Positions 16,403 to 25,146 of a stretch of DNA of 46,816 nt are shown here, piece after piece. Positions within the stretch are counted from its first letter, which is position 1. Every line of letters begins with the position of its first letter. The position numbers and the translations under genes were made by a program. Source of the stretch: DATELY01 sp035276085 (lineage in GTDB: Bacteria > Pseudomonadota > Gammaproteobacteria > Steroidobacterales > Steroidobacteraceae); NCBI GenBank assembly GCA_035276085.1, contig DATELY010000031.1, positions 1 through 46,816 of the forward strand, given 5' to 3'. The notes under the pieces were generated by a model, which saw only the letters and a program-made list of their open reading frames with translations, searched no databases and was not told where the DNA came from.

Positions 16403-16457
16403 AGATTCGCTTGCCCTTGCGCCAGTACCCCGCGCCAATGATGCGAATCACATCTGG
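16374..16457 (-). pseudogene. C-terminal remnant of a BrnT-like toxin
   Basis: In the frame just upstream of and overlapping the antitoxin start, the translation is DVIRIIGAGYWRKGKRIYEQ followed by ENQIHE and a stop. This matches the BrnT C-terminus (RIIxAR...RxxYE). The residues before it do not resemble BrnT, and the upstream DNA is the possible attC hairpin, so most of the toxin gene is missing. The antitoxin is therefore probably an orphan. Confidence 0.55.
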
Positions 16458-16564
16458 GAGATGAATGCTCGCGGATATCCTTCGATGGGAAATGCAAATA
16501 TGCAAACCTGACACCGTCAGCAATTCGAAGCAAGCACGCGTAGCGTGCGAACTTGATGCGCTTG

Positions 16565-16810
16565 TTAGGCAACAGTCTTGAGCTTTGCGCGCAAGAACTC
16601 AGGAGCAAGATCAGCTCCGTTGGGCCACACCAACGTTCGTAGTTCTCGGTTGAAGGAGCATCGGGAGAACTTCTCGAGATCCCGGAGTGGTTCAAACAAC
16701 GGGCCGTCAAGATCTCTGGAGAGATCTACCTCTCCTTCAACTCCGTCGCTGAAGCGCAACCAGATCTTGAACTGCGAAACATAGTGGGCATCAACGATTC
16801 TCGGCAACAT
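16565..16810 (-). CDS. DUF2442 protein
   Basis: The 81-residue product (start MLPRIVDAHYVSQFKIWLRFSDGVEGEVDL) matches the DUF2442 family: a short beta-rich domain with a WLRFSDG strand and a C-terminal TLVWPNGADLAPEFL segment. DUF2442 genes are often next to DUF4160 genes, as here, and are widespread in cassette arrays and toxin-antitoxin-like settings; function unproven. It starts 5 bp after the DUF4160 stop, so the two are co-transcribed. Confidence 0.85.
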   Translation of the reverse strand: MLPRIVDAHYVSQFKIWLRFSDGVEGEVDLSRDLDGPLFEPLRDLEKFSRCSFNRELRTLVWPNGADLAPEFLRAKLKTVA

Positions 16811-16815
16811 AGCTC

Positions 16816-17073
16816 TTACTCCAACGGTTCAATCTTCGGCAGCGGCTGCTGCGAGATTGCCAAAGACCAAGCCTTCAGAAGCTCCTCTTGATGCAGCAGC
16901 CGCCATTCCTGCACATGCGCCAGGGCGCGCCTTGGAAGATGCCCATTAAGCTCCCCAGTGCTGATATTGATCGTAGCTTCGTAATCGCCGTAGATCGCAT
17001 GAAAGTGCGGCGGCGCATGGTCGCGGTAGTACATCGCAATGACGATACCGAGGAAGCGGCTGAGCTCTGGCAT
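16816..17073 (-). CDS. DUF4160 protein
   Basis: The 85-residue product contains the DUF4160 signature: IVIAMYYRDHAPPHFHAIYGDYEA near the start, with the HxPPHFH histidine motif, and later LPRRALAHVQEW. The family is probably a partner of DUF2442 and may act as a toxin-antitoxin-like module, but this is not established. The ATG at 17073 lies about 30 bp after a GTTAGGC core-site-like sequence. Confidence 0.87.
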   Translation of the reverse strand: MPELSRFLGIVIAMYYRDHAPPHFHAIYGDYEATINISTGELNGHLPRRALAHVQEWRLLHQEELLKAWSLAISQQPLPKIEPLE

Positions 17074-17328
17074 TCGCAGAGTCTAGCGCCGAAATCCTGC
17101 TGTTGCCTAACTCAGAAATAGACCGCCAAACTGCGACGTTCGAACACCGCACGCCATCCTCACGACACCAAGATCGCCTTCTAATTCCCTGTCCTGCACA
17201 CCTTTGCTCTACCGGCTTTCGGGAAGATAGACCGCTGACGTTATTGCGGGCTGATTTGGAGTCCTTCGACAAGTTTGTATGGTTCTCCTCAGTGCTTGAG
17301 ACGGCACGAACGACGTTTCAACTCCCGC

Positions 17329-18771
17329 TCACTGCCCTCCGCCCAACGCCACATACAGCGCCACCAAGTTCGCCGCCTCCGCCCTCCTCACCTGCAGCAG
17401 CGCCTGCTCCGCCGAGAACAAGCTGCGTTCCGCATCCAGCACTTCCAAATAGCTCACGACGCCTTCTCGATAGCGCTTCTGCGCCAGATCCGCGATGCGC
17501 CGCTGTGCCGCCGTGCCGCGCTCTTGTGCCGTCACTTGATCCGCAAGGTAACGCCGCCCCGCGAGCGTATCGGCGACTTCTTTGAAGGCGGTTTGAATCG
17601 TGCGTTCGTAGTCGGCCACTGCAATGTTCTCTCGTGCGCGGGCGACGCTGAGGTTTCCTTTGTTGCGGCCGAAGTCGAAGATCGGGAAGCGGAGCGTCGG
17701 GCCTAAGCTCCAGGAGAGTCTGTCCTCGCCGACGAGGTTGTCGAGGTCGGTTGAGGCGTAGCCGTAGGAGCCGGTGAGTGTGATCGAGGGAAAGAATGCG
17801 GCGCGTGCGGCACCGATGTTCGCGCGTGCGGCTCGCAGTTGTTCTTCGGCGGCAAGAATGTCGGGACGCGATTCCATCAATTCGGAAGGCAATCCCGCTG
17901 CGAGTGCCGTGCCGTTCGTTTGCTGGCCGAGTGGCAATGCGTCGGGAAGATTCTGTGGTACTCGTCCGCCGACGAGGTTGACCAGGAATGTGTCCGCTTG
18001 CGCTTTGGTGAGACGCGCGGCGGCGAGATCGGTTTGTGCCTGGGTGAGCAACGATTCGGCTTGATGAAATTCCAACGCGGAGGTCACGCCGGCTTCGCGA
18101 CGGCGCTGCGCGATACGCAGGCCATGCTCGCGACTCTCCACGGTGGCTTCCGCCAGGCGAATCCGTTCGTTCGCCTCGAGCACGTCCAGATAGGCGGTGG
18201 CGACATCGCGTACGAGCGAGAGTTGAAACGCGCGGGTTGCCTGCACGGTCGCGAGGTACCGCGCGCGTGCGGCAGTGGAGAGATCGCGCACGCGGCCCCA
18301 GAAGTCCAGCTCGAATGCAGAGGTGCCCACGGTCGCAGAATAACGCTCGACGGTTGTGGGGCTCGTCGCAGTGATGCTGCCCCCGGTTCCCGCTCCGCCA
18401 CCCAATCCAGGGTCGCTCGCCGCCACGCTGCCCGCGCCGATGCGATTGCGGGTGGCCACGGCATCGGCCCTGATCGTCGGGTATCGATCGGCGCGTTGCA
18501 CGCGATACAGTCCACGAGCTTCATCGATTCGCGCTACGTTCGCGACGAGATCGCGATTGCGCTCGAGCGCACTGGCAACGAGTCCCCGCAGTCGCGGATC
18601 GACGAAGAACTCCTGCCATGGAATCGCAACAGCACGAGTGCCGGCGTTCACATCGCCTGAGTAGTCGGCGGGGTAGCTCGCTTCGGTCGGCAGATCGGGC
18701 CGGCGATGCGTTGGCGCGAGCTCGCACGCAGCGAGCAACAAGGCCATGCAGATCAGCACCCCGCTACGCAT
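17329..18771 (-). CDS. RND efflux outer-membrane lipoprotein (OprM/NodT family)
   Basis: This 480-residue protein is the outer-membrane channel of a tripartite pump. It has a lipoprotein signal peptide with lipobox LLAAC, then two repeated halves with the long alpha-helical and beta-barrel segments of the NodT/OprM family (for example WWxFxDPxL-type WQEFFVDPRLRGLV, and RPDILAAEEQLRAARANIGAARAAFFPSI). Its start overlaps the pump gene stop by 8 nt (18764-18771). It should trimerise in the outer membrane. The 255 bp downstream to the DUF4160 gene contain no gene I recognise. Confidence 0.93.
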   Translation of the reverse strand: MRSGVLICMALLLAACELAPTHRRPDLPTEASYPADYSGDVNAGTRAVAIPWQEFFVDPRLRGLVASALERNRDLVANVARIDEARGLYRVQRADRYPTIRADAVATRNRIGAGSVAASDPGLGGGAGTGGSITATSPTTVERYSATVGTSAFELDFWGRVRDLSTAARARYLATVQATRAFQLSLVRDVATAYLDVLEANERIRLAEATVESREHGLRIAQRRREAGVTSALEFHQAESLLTQAQTDLAAARLTKAQADTFLVNLVGGRVPQNLPDALPLGQQTNGTALAAGLPSELMESRPDILAAEEQLRAARANIGAARAAFFPSITLTGSYGYASTDLDNLVGEDRLSWSLGPTLRFPIFDFGRNKGNLSVARARENIAVADYERTIQTAFKEVADTLAGRRYLADQVTAQERGTAAQRRIADLAQKRYREGVVSYLEVLDAERSLFSAEQALLQVRRAEAANLVALYVALGGGQ

Positions 18772-21700
18772 GCGGTGGTCCTAGCGTTTCGCCGGGTGCC
18801 GGTGGCCGGCGCCGCGATACCCAGCGCCGTATCGCCAGGTACAGGAGCGGAATGAAGAAGATACCGAGCAGTGTCGCGGCAATCATGCCGCCCATCACGC
18901 CTGTGCCCACCGCGATCCGGCTTGCAGCGCCGGCGCCGCTGGAAAGCACGAGCGGCACCATGCCGAGGATGAAGGCCATCGACGTCATGATGATCGGCCG
19001 CAAGCGCAGCTTCACGGCATTCATCGTTGCATCGACGGTGCTCTTGCCCGCGGCCTCCTCTTCGATCGCGAACTCGACGATCAGGATCGCATTCTTGGCG
19101 GCCAGACCGATGATCGTGATGAGGCCCACGTTGAAATAGACATCGGCGGACAAGCCTCGCGCCATCGAGAACAACACGGCGCCCAGCACACCGAGCGGCA
19201 CGACGAGCAAGACGGCAATCGGCACAGCCCAGCTCTCGTACAACGCGGCAAGCAGCAGGAACACGACCACGAGCGAGAGCATCAGCAGCAGGCCCACCTG
19301 CCCTGCCGATTGCTGCTCTTCATAGGAAATGCCTGTCCATTCGAAAGCGAAGCCTTCGGGCAACTGACCGACGAGACGTTCCACTTCATCCATTGCTTCG
19401 CCGGTCGAGCGGCCTGGCGCAGGCGTACCCGAGATCGTCATCGAGGGATAGCCGTTGTAGCGCTGCAATTGCGGCGGACCTGCGGTCCATTCGACGCGAG
19501 TGAACGCGCCGAACGGGACCATCGCGCCGCTCGCGCTGCGCACACGTAGATTGAGAATGTCCTGCGGTGTCATTCGATAGGGCGCGTCGGCTTGCAGCAG
19601 CACGCGCAGGATGCGGCCGCTACGGGTGAAGTCATTGGCGTACGCGCTGCCGAATGAGATGGCGAGCGTCGCGTTGACATCGCCGATGGACAGGCCGAGC
19701 GCGCGTGCCTTGATGCGATCGATCAAGACGCGCAGCTGCGGTGCATCTTCCTGTCCCTCGGGCCGCACGCCCGCCAAGAGCTTGCTCTTTCCCGCCGCGG
19801 CGAGCAGTTGATTGCGCGCGTTCCGCAGCGCCTGGGTGCCGTGTCCCGCGCGGTCCTCGAGCTTCAAGGTGAAGCCGCTCGCGATGCCGAGTTCGCGAAT
19901 CGGCGGCGGATTCAACGTGAACACCAGCGCTTCCTTCACGCCTGAGAGCGCGGCGGTGGCGCGGGCAACCAGCGCGGCGGCGCTGTTCTTCTCGCCCTTG
20001 CGCTCATCCCAAGGCTGCAGCGCAATGAACATGATCGCGTTCGCCTGACCCTGGCCGAAGTAGCTGAAGCCGCGCACGAGCGAGACGACACGCACCTGCG
20101 GCTGCTGACTGTAGAACGCCTTCACTTGCTCGATAGCCTCATTCGTCCGCTCCGTGGTCGACCCCGGCGGCGCCTGTACGACCGCCACGGCGTAACCCTG
20201 ATCTTCGGCGGGCAGAAAGCTGCTGGGTAAGCGCAGGAACAGCAAGGCGCCGATGCCGGCGAGCACGAGGAACACGGCAAGAAACCGTAGCGGCCTTTGC
20301 AAGATTCCGCCAACGCGCTGCTGGTAGCGATCGGTCGTGCGCGCAAAACCCGTGTTGAAGCGCTGAAAGAAGCGACGCATGACGTTGCTCCGGGCAACTG
20401 CCGGATTCGCATCGGCCGGCGGATGCGGCTGCAACAACGTTGCACACAGCGCAGGCGTCAATGTGAGCGCCAGCAGCGCCGAGAAAGCAATCGAGATCGT
20501 CAACGTCAGCGAAAACTGTCGATAGATGCCGCCGGTCGAGCCCGGGAAGAAGGCCATCGGCACGAACACGGCGATCAACACGAGCGTGATGCCGATGATC
20601 GCGGAGGTGATCTGCGTCATCGCCTTCACCGTCGCCTCGTACGGGTTCAGGTGCTCCTGCGTCATGATGCGCTCGACGTTCTCGACGACGACGATGGCAT
20701 CATCCACCAGGATGCCGATGGCGAGCACCATGCCGAACAGCGTCAGCACGTTGATCGAGAAGTCGAACAGCCACAGCCCGACGCAGGCACCCGCCAACGC
20801 GATCGGCACGACGATCGTTGGAATCAGCGTGGCACGCCAGTTCTGCAGGAAGAGGAACATGACGATGAAGACGAGCAGCATGGCTTCGGCCAGTGTCTTC
20901 ACCACTTCCTCGATCGAGATGCGGATGAATGGCGTGGTGTCGAACGAGACGGTCCACCCGATGTCCGGCGGGAACGTTTTCTCGAGCTCCTCCATGCGAC
21001 GCTTCACGCCCTCTGCGGTGGTGAGCGCGTTGGCACCGGGCGTCAATTGCACGGCAAGTCCTGCGGCCGGCTTGCCATTGAGCTCCGATCCCGCGATGTA
21101 GTTCTGCGCGCCCAGCTCGACTCGCGCGACATCCCGCAGTCGTACCGCCGAGCCATCGGGATTGGCTCGCAGGATGATCGCAGCGAATTGCTCGGGCGTG
21201 GTGAAGCGATTCTGCGTGACGATGGTGGCGTTGATCTCCGTGCCTTCGGCGACGGGGCGGTCGCCCAACGAGCCGCCCGGCGATTGACTGTTCTGCTCCT
21301 GCACGGCGGCCAGCGCCTCCGCCGCCGACATCGAGAAGCTGGCCAGCTTGTCCGGATCGAGCCAGATCCGCATCGCGTACTCGGACGAGAAGGCACGGAT
21401 GTCGCCCACGCCTGGCACTCGACGCAGCTCATCCAGCACGCGCGTGGAGGCGAAGTTGCCGAGCTCCAGCGTTGCCATCGCGCCGGACTTCGAGGTCAGT
21501 GCAATGATCATCAGAAACGTGGTCGTCGCCTTGCGCACCTGGATGCCCTGGCGCCGCACCTCTTCCGGCAAGCGTTGCTCGACTGAGCGCAGCCGGTTCT
21601 GCAGATCCATCTGCGCGGTGTCGATGTCGGTGCCGGAATTGAACGTCACGGTGATCTGCGCCGTACCGTTCGATTGGCTGGAGGAATCCATGTACAGGAA

Positions 21701-21925
21701 CCCCTCCACGCCATTGAGCTCCTGCTCGATCACCTGCGTGACGTTGGTTTCGAGCACGGACGCATCGGCACCGGGATACGTCACGTTGATCGTCAGGGAA
21801 GGTGGCGCAATCGAGGGATACTGTTCGATGGGCAGCGAGCGCAGCGCGATGACACCGGCAAGCAGGATGCCGAGGGCAATGACCCATGCAAACACGGGCC
21901 GGTCGATGAAGAATCTCGGCGCCAT
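18764..21925 (-). CDS. RND multidrug efflux pump (HAE1/AcrB type)
   Basis: The 1053-residue inner-membrane protein matches the AcrB/MexB class of proton-driven pumps: 12 helices, two large periplasmic loops, and the start MAPRFFIDRPVFAWVIALGI. Helix 4 has GILVDDAIVVVENVERIM with the proton-relay Asp pair, and the C-terminal half has FNVGLITIIGLAAKNAILIVEF. It takes drugs, detergents or dyes from the periplasm and inner-membrane leaflet; the exact substrates are unknown. Its 5' end overlaps the adaptor stop by 1 nt (ATGA). No TetR or MarR regulator gene is adjacent. Confidence 0.96.
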   Translation of the reverse strand: MAPRFFIDRPVFAWVIALGILLAGVIALRSLPIEQYPSIAPPSLTINVTYPGADASVLETNVTQVIEQELNGVEGFLYMDSSSQSNGTAQITVTFNSGTDIDTAQMDLQNRLRSVEQRLPEEVRRQGIQVRKATTTFLMIIALTSKSGAMATLELGNFASTRVLDELRRVPGVGDIRAFSSEYAMRIWLDPDKLASFSMSAAEALAAVQEQNSQSPGGSLGDRPVAEGTEINATIVTQNRFTTPEQFAAIILRANPDGSAVRLRDVARVELGAQNYIAGSELNGKPAAGLAVQLTPGANALTTAEGVKRRMEELEKTFPPDIGWTVSFDTTPFIRISIEEVVKTLAEAMLLVFIVMFLFLQNWRATLIPTIVVPIALAGACVGLWLFDFSINVLTLFGMVLAIGILVDDAIVVVENVERIMTQEHLNPYEATVKAMTQITSAIIGITLVLIAVFVPMAFFPGSTGGIYRQFSLTLTISIAFSALLALTLTPALCATLLQPHPPADANPAVARSNVMRRFFQRFNTGFARTTDRYQQRVGGILQRPLRFLAVFLVLAGIGALLFLRLPSSFLPAEDQGYAVAVVQAPPGSTTERTNEAIEQVKAFYSQQPQVRVVSLVRGFSYFGQGQANAIMFIALQPWDERKGEKNSAAALVARATAALSGVKEALVFTLNPPPIRELGIASGFTLKLEDRAGHGTQALRNARNQLLAAAGKSKLLAGVRPEGQEDAPQLRVLIDRIKARALGLSIGDVNATLAISFGSAYANDFTRSGRILRVLLQADAPYRMTPQDILNLRVRSASGAMVPFGAFTRVEWTAGPPQLQRYNGYPSMTISGTPAPGRSTGEAMDEVERLVGQLPEGFAFEWTGISYEEQQSAGQVGLLLMLSLVVVFLLLAALYESWAVPIAVLLVVPLGVLGAVLFSMARGLSADVYFNVGLITIIGLAAKNAILIVEFAIEEEAAGKSTVDATMNAVKLRLRPIIMTSMAFILGMVPLVLSSGAGAASRIAVGTGVMGGMIAATLLGIFFIPLLYLAIRRWVSRRRPPAPGETLGPPHA

Positions 21926-23085
21926 CAGGGTGCCGCGGCGGCGGCTCCGGGTTGCGCCTTGGCAGGGGCGGTCGCCACACGCACGCTCATGCCAGGTTGA
22001 ATCTTCTGCAGGCCATCGATGATGACCCGCTCACCCGCCTTCAACCCCGACAGCACGACCCACGAGCCGCCCTGCAGATCGCCCACCTTGATCGCGCGCG
22101 CCGCCACCTTGCCATCGGGACCGACGACCATGACCTGAGCGGCCTGCGAAGTCAGCGTCACTGCGCGCTGCGGCACCAACATGCCACCGGGGCGCACGCC
22201 CGCTTCCACTCGGGCACGCACGAACTGTCCCGGCAGCAATAGGCGGTCAGGATTTGGCACCTCAGCACGGATCGCAGCCGTGCCCGTGGCTTCATCGATC
22301 GAAAGATCGAGGAAGTCCAGGTGCCCCTCTTTATCGTATTGAGTGCCGTCCTCGAGCTCGAGATGCACCTTGAAACCCCTGAACTCGGGCACCTTCAGGG
22401 TACCGGCGCGTATCTCACGGCGGATGGCCATCAGCTCGGCGCTCGACTGCGAGAAGTTCACGTAGATGGGGTCGAGCTGCTCGATGGTCGTCAGCAACGT
22501 GCCGGCGGAAGCACTCACGAGGGCGCCTTCCGTGACTTGTGCGCGACCGGCGCGACCGGCGATCGGCGCGGTCACGCGCGTGTAGTTCAGATTCAGGCCC
22601 GCGGCAGCCACTTCCGCGCGCATCTGCGAGACATCGGCCTGCGCCGTGCGCAACTTCGCCACCGCGGCATCGAATTCCTGTTTGCTGATGGCTTCTTCTG
22701 CCACGAGCCCCTTGTAGCGCTCCACGTCTTGCGCTGCATTCGCGGCGGTTGCTTCAGCCCGTTGCAGCGTTGCCTCCGCAGCGCTCAGTCGCGCCTGCAT
22801 CTGGCGCGGGTCGATCAGGAAGAGCTCCTTGCCCTCTGCGACATCGCTGCCCTCTTCGTACAGGCGCTTCTGCACGATGCCATCCACGCGCGCGCGCACT
22901 TCGGCCATCCGCACTGCCTGCAAGCGACCAGGCACCTCCACGTAGTTGCGCACCGACCTCGGCTGCACCGTGACGACATGCACTTCCGGCGGCGGGGGAG
23001 CAGCCTGCTCCTGCTTCGCGCACGCAATGAGCAACAGCGCGGTCAAGGCGCTGAAGAGGATCCCCTTGGGACACTGGTTCATCAT
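21925..23085 (-). CDS. RND efflux periplasmic adaptor (AcrA/MexA family)
   Basis: The 386-residue lipoprotein links pump and channel. It has a signal peptide with lipobox LLLIAC (about 17-22), then the lipoyl/hairpin domain with VPGRLQAVRMAEVRARVDGIV and a long alpha-helical hairpin (about 95-165), and the beta-barrel and membrane-proximal domains, including LLTTIEQLDPIYVNFSQS. It forms the first gene of a three-gene operon with pump and channel. The ATG at 23085 is followed by a second Met codon at 23082, an alternative start. Confidence 0.94.
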   Translation of the reverse strand: MMNQCPKGILFSALTALLLIACAKQEQAAPPPPEVHVVTVQPRSVRNYVEVPGRLQAVRMAEVRARVDGIVQKRLYEEGSDVAEGKELFLIDPRQMQARLSAAEATLQRAEATAANAAQDVERYKGLVAEEAISKQEFDAAVAKLRTAQADVSQMRAEVAAAGLNLNYTRVTAPIAGRAGRAQVTEGALVSASAGTLLTTIEQLDPIYVNFSQSSAELMAIRREIRAGTLKVPEFRGFKVHLELEDGTQYDKEGHLDFLDLSIDEATGTAAIRAEVPNPDRLLLPGQFVRARVEAGVRPGGMLVPQRAVTLTSQAAQVMVVGPDGKVAARAIKVGDLQGGSWVVLSGLKAGERVIIDGLQKIQPGMSVRVATAPAKAQPGAAAAAP

Positions 23086-23344
23086 GTCGACACGGTCCGT
23101 CCTGCCGACCGCACCGAGGCGCGATCACACGTGAGTGGGAGCCTGCAAGAGCCAACGCCATATCCAGCACGCGTACTCGACGCGAGTTCTTCTTCGGCGG
23201 ACACGTAAGCAGTTGGCAGGTTCGATGCCGGCGCACGGGGTGAACGGATCGAGCGCGCGATGGTTCCCCGTCGCCCAGGGAACTTACCTTCCTGCATGAT
23301 GATTGATTCCTCGGCGAACATCAGACATTGCGCGGCGGTCCTTC

Positions 23345-24478
23345 ATGTCGTTGACGACACGGACAGTTTACCGTTTCGGTGTTGCAACGTTCACACAACG
23401 TGCCGAAGTCACGCACGCGTCGGCGGAAGAATCGCAACGAGTGCAGATGGCGCGGGGCATCGCTTGCTTCTTATTGGTGGCATTTCACGTGATTGGCGCG
23501 CAGGCCACCTCTGGCCTGCATGCGGCGGATGACTCGGGCTACCGGCTGTTCACCAACCTGCTCGCCTATGTGCGCATGCCGCTGTTCACGTTTCTGTCGG
23601 GCTTCGTGTATGCGTATCGGCCCGTGCGGCTCGGCGACGAAGACCTCTTTGCGCTGAAGAAGCTGCGGCGCCTCGGCGTGCCGTTTCTGGTGGCGACCAC
23701 ATCGATGTACATCGGCCACATCGTGGCCGGCGACAGAGCCATGCCCGAGCTGCTACAGGCATGGCGCGTGTACGTCGTTCCGATCGACCACTTATGGTTC
23801 GTGAGCGCGCTGCTCTGCATCTTCGGCCTGGTCATCGCACTGGAGGTGCTCGGTGCCTTGCGCACTCTGCAGCGATGGGCGGTCGTGTTCGCGCTCGCCG
23901 TTGCGGGGTACTTGTTCATACCGCGTGCGCCGATGGATGTGCTGGGGCTCAGCGAGCTGCCGTATCTGCTGCCCTATTTTCTCGCGGGCCTTGCCGCCAA
24001 TCGCTTCCGCTCACTGTTCTTCTCGCCGAACTGCCTGCATGTGCTGCTGGCGCTGCTCATCGTCATGCAGGCGATTTACAGCGCCTACGTCCTGACTCAA
24101 CTGCATGGCTCGCTCGATGTCACTGTGTCGCATACGGTGACGGGGCTGGTGATCGGCGTTGCCGCGGGCATCTGCGCGTTACGCTGGTTGCCGCGAGTGG
24201 GCGTCGTGCAGAGCGTCGGCACGCATTCCTATGCGATCTATCTGTATCACCCGGTATTCATCGCGGTCGCACGGCTGGTGCTGAAGCGCGTGGAGCTGCC
24301 GCTGATGGCTCAATTCTGGATCGGGATGGCGGTTGGGATTCTTGGACCGGTCATCCTGGTGTTGGCGCTCGCGCGGTTGCCTTGGGCGCAGCTGCTGTTG
24401 GTGGGCACTGCCGGGAAGGTTTCGAAGCCCGAACGTGCAGTGGCATTGCCGGATTCTCGACCGTCCGAGGTTCGTTGA
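23345..24478 (+). CDS. Acyltransferase 3-family membrane protein
   Basis: This 377-residue integral membrane protein has about ten hydrophobic segments. The N-terminal QMARGIACFLLVAFHV carries the catalytic-type His of the acyltransferase-3 (OafA/NodX) family, and the end has VGTHSYAIYLYHPVFIAVARL, a second family motif. Such enzymes O-acylate sugars or other surface molecules in the inner membrane. No SGNH domain or sugar-transferase gene is adjacent, so the substrate cannot be inferred. The ATG at 23345 is preferred to an in-frame TTG at 23303; the 259 bp between it and the pump operon contain no other gene. Confidence 0.86.
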   Translation: MSLTTRTVYRFGVATFTQRAEVTHASAEESQRVQMARGIACFLLVAFHVIGAQATSGLHAADDSGYRLFTNLLAYVRMPLFTFLSGFVYAYRPVRLGDEDLFALKKLRRLGVPFLVATTSMYIGHIVAGDRAMPELLQAWRVYVVPIDHLWFVSALLCIFGLVIALEVLGALRTLQRWAVVFALAVAGYLFIPRAPMDVLGLSELPYLLPYFLAGLAANRFRSLFFSPNCLHVLLALLIVMQAIYSAYVLTQLHGSLDVTVSHTVTGLVIGVAAGICALRWLPRVGVVQSVGTHSYAIYLYHPVFIAVARLVLKRVELPLMAQFWIGMAVGILGPVILVLALARLPWAQLLLVGTAGKVSKPERAVALPDSRPSEVR

Positions 24479-24512
24479 GACCGCGGTTGGAAACCCTTCG
24501 ACCCTCTTGGGG

Positions 24513-24541
24513 CGAAGCGGATCGAAATAAAATCCGCTTCG
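24513..24541. terminator. Bidirectional terminator-like hairpin
   Basis: A 10-bp stem, CGAAGCGGAT (24513-24522) with ATCCGCTTCG (24532-24541), encloses the A/T-rich loop CGAAATAAA. It lies between the convergent acyltransferase and VOC genes. There is no strong T tract on either side, so efficiency is uncertain. Confidence 0.55.
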
Positions 24542-24548
24542 TGGGCGG

Positions 24549-24974
24549 CTACCACTCTCCCGTATTCGGCATCGAGGACCATGGCTCCTGCGGCGGCACA
24601 GCCGCGCCCCGTTGCAACAACTCGACGGAAATCCGATCGGGCGACCGCACGAACGCCATGCGTCCGTCGCGTGGCGGCCGATTGATCGTCACACCGTGCT
24701 CCTGCAGCCGCCGACACGCGGCATAGATGTCATCGACTTCATACGCGAGATGGCCGAACGCCCGGCCGATGCCATAGTTCTCCGGATCCCAGTTGTGCGT
24801 GAGCTCGACTTGCGCAGCCTCATCTCCAGGGGCCGCAAGGAAAATGAGCGTGAAGCGCCCTCGTTCGTTGTCGATGCGTTTCAGTTCGCGCAGTCCGAGG
24901 GCATCGCAATAGAAATGCAGCGAAGCGGGCAGGTCGGTGACTCGCACCATGGTATGCAGGTACTTGAGCGACAT
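24549..24974 (-). CDS. gloA: VOC-family lactoylglutathione lyase (glyoxalase I)
   Basis: The 141-residue protein starts MSLKYLHTMVRVTDLPASLHFY and has the GloA pattern of two beta-alpha-beta-beta-beta modules with metal ligands His (LHTMVRV), Glu (QVELTHNWD), His (FGHLAYEVDD) and Glu (SVELLQRG). Glyoxalase I converts the methylglyoxal-glutathione adduct to lactoylglutathione. Glutathione reductase and YfcG-like genes also occur in this window. The ATG at 24974 lies 5 nt after GAGGAG, a good ribosome-binding site. An extra tail of about 20 residues (to the C-terminal MPNTGEW) may be non-essential. Confidence 0.85.
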   Translation of the reverse strand: MSLKYLHTMVRVTDLPASLHFYCDALGLRELKRIDNERGRFTLIFLAAPGDEAAQVELTHNWDPENYGIGRAFGHLAYEVDDIYAACRRLQEHGVTINRPPRDGRMAFVRSPDRISVELLQRGAAVPPQEPWSSMPNTGEW

Positions 24975-25048
24975 CGAAAGCTCCTCGGTAACAACGAACC
25001 GCGCACGTAGCATGAGAACACTCGCGCCTGCGATCAAGCCGGATGCAT

Positions 25049-25137
25049 CCCCTCCCTTGCGCAGCGGGGGAAGGGACGCGCCCGGGGAGTGCTGCGCGCT
25101 TGGCGACCCCGATCGCCCTGAGCCCGTCGAAGGGTCT
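25049..25137. repeat. REP-like elements between amidotransferase and VOC genes
   Basis: A CCCTCCC-TTGCGCAGCGGGGGAAGGG unit (25049-25075) belongs to the GC-rich REP-like family of this window. A second short palindromic motif, CGCCCTGAGCCCGTCGAAGGG (25115-25134 region), is of a type common between genes in many proteobacteria. No gene is visible in this gap. Confidence 0.6.
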
Positions 25138-25146
25138 GAAAGATCT

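Larger units (their letters stand above)
16113..17111 (-). mobile_element. Possible integron cassette-like segment (degenerate attC sites)
   Basis: On the minus strand, core-site sequences bracket three small genes. GTTAGGC (17111-17105) precedes the DUF4160 gene. GCCTAAC (16570-16564) overlaps the DUF2442 stop codon and is followed by a small hairpin (GCACGC/GCGTGC, 16534-16548). CTAACGTTAGGC (16124-16113) overlaps the antitoxin stop. The heptamers fit the RYYYAAC and GTTRRRY consensus of attC sites, and stop codons inside the first core site are typical of cassettes. No complete attC and no integrase gene is seen, so this is a decayed cassette run at best. Confidence 0.45.

Noticed and set aside
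17074..17328. A missing gene between DUF4160 and the efflux channel
   Set aside because: Reading all frames gives only short or shadow frames without a recognisable start or domain. I see only the core-site sequence at its left end.
20297..21586. Long open frame opposite the RND pump gene
   Set aside because: It is antisense to a clear AcrB-type gene, has a skewed Arg/Gln/His/Asp-rich composition, and no family resemblance. It results from the high GC content.
23086..23344. A small protein gene between the pump adaptor and acyltransferase genes
   Set aside because: The frames there have no plausible ribosome-binding site or domain. The gap probably holds the divergent promoters; I could not pick out boxes with confidence.
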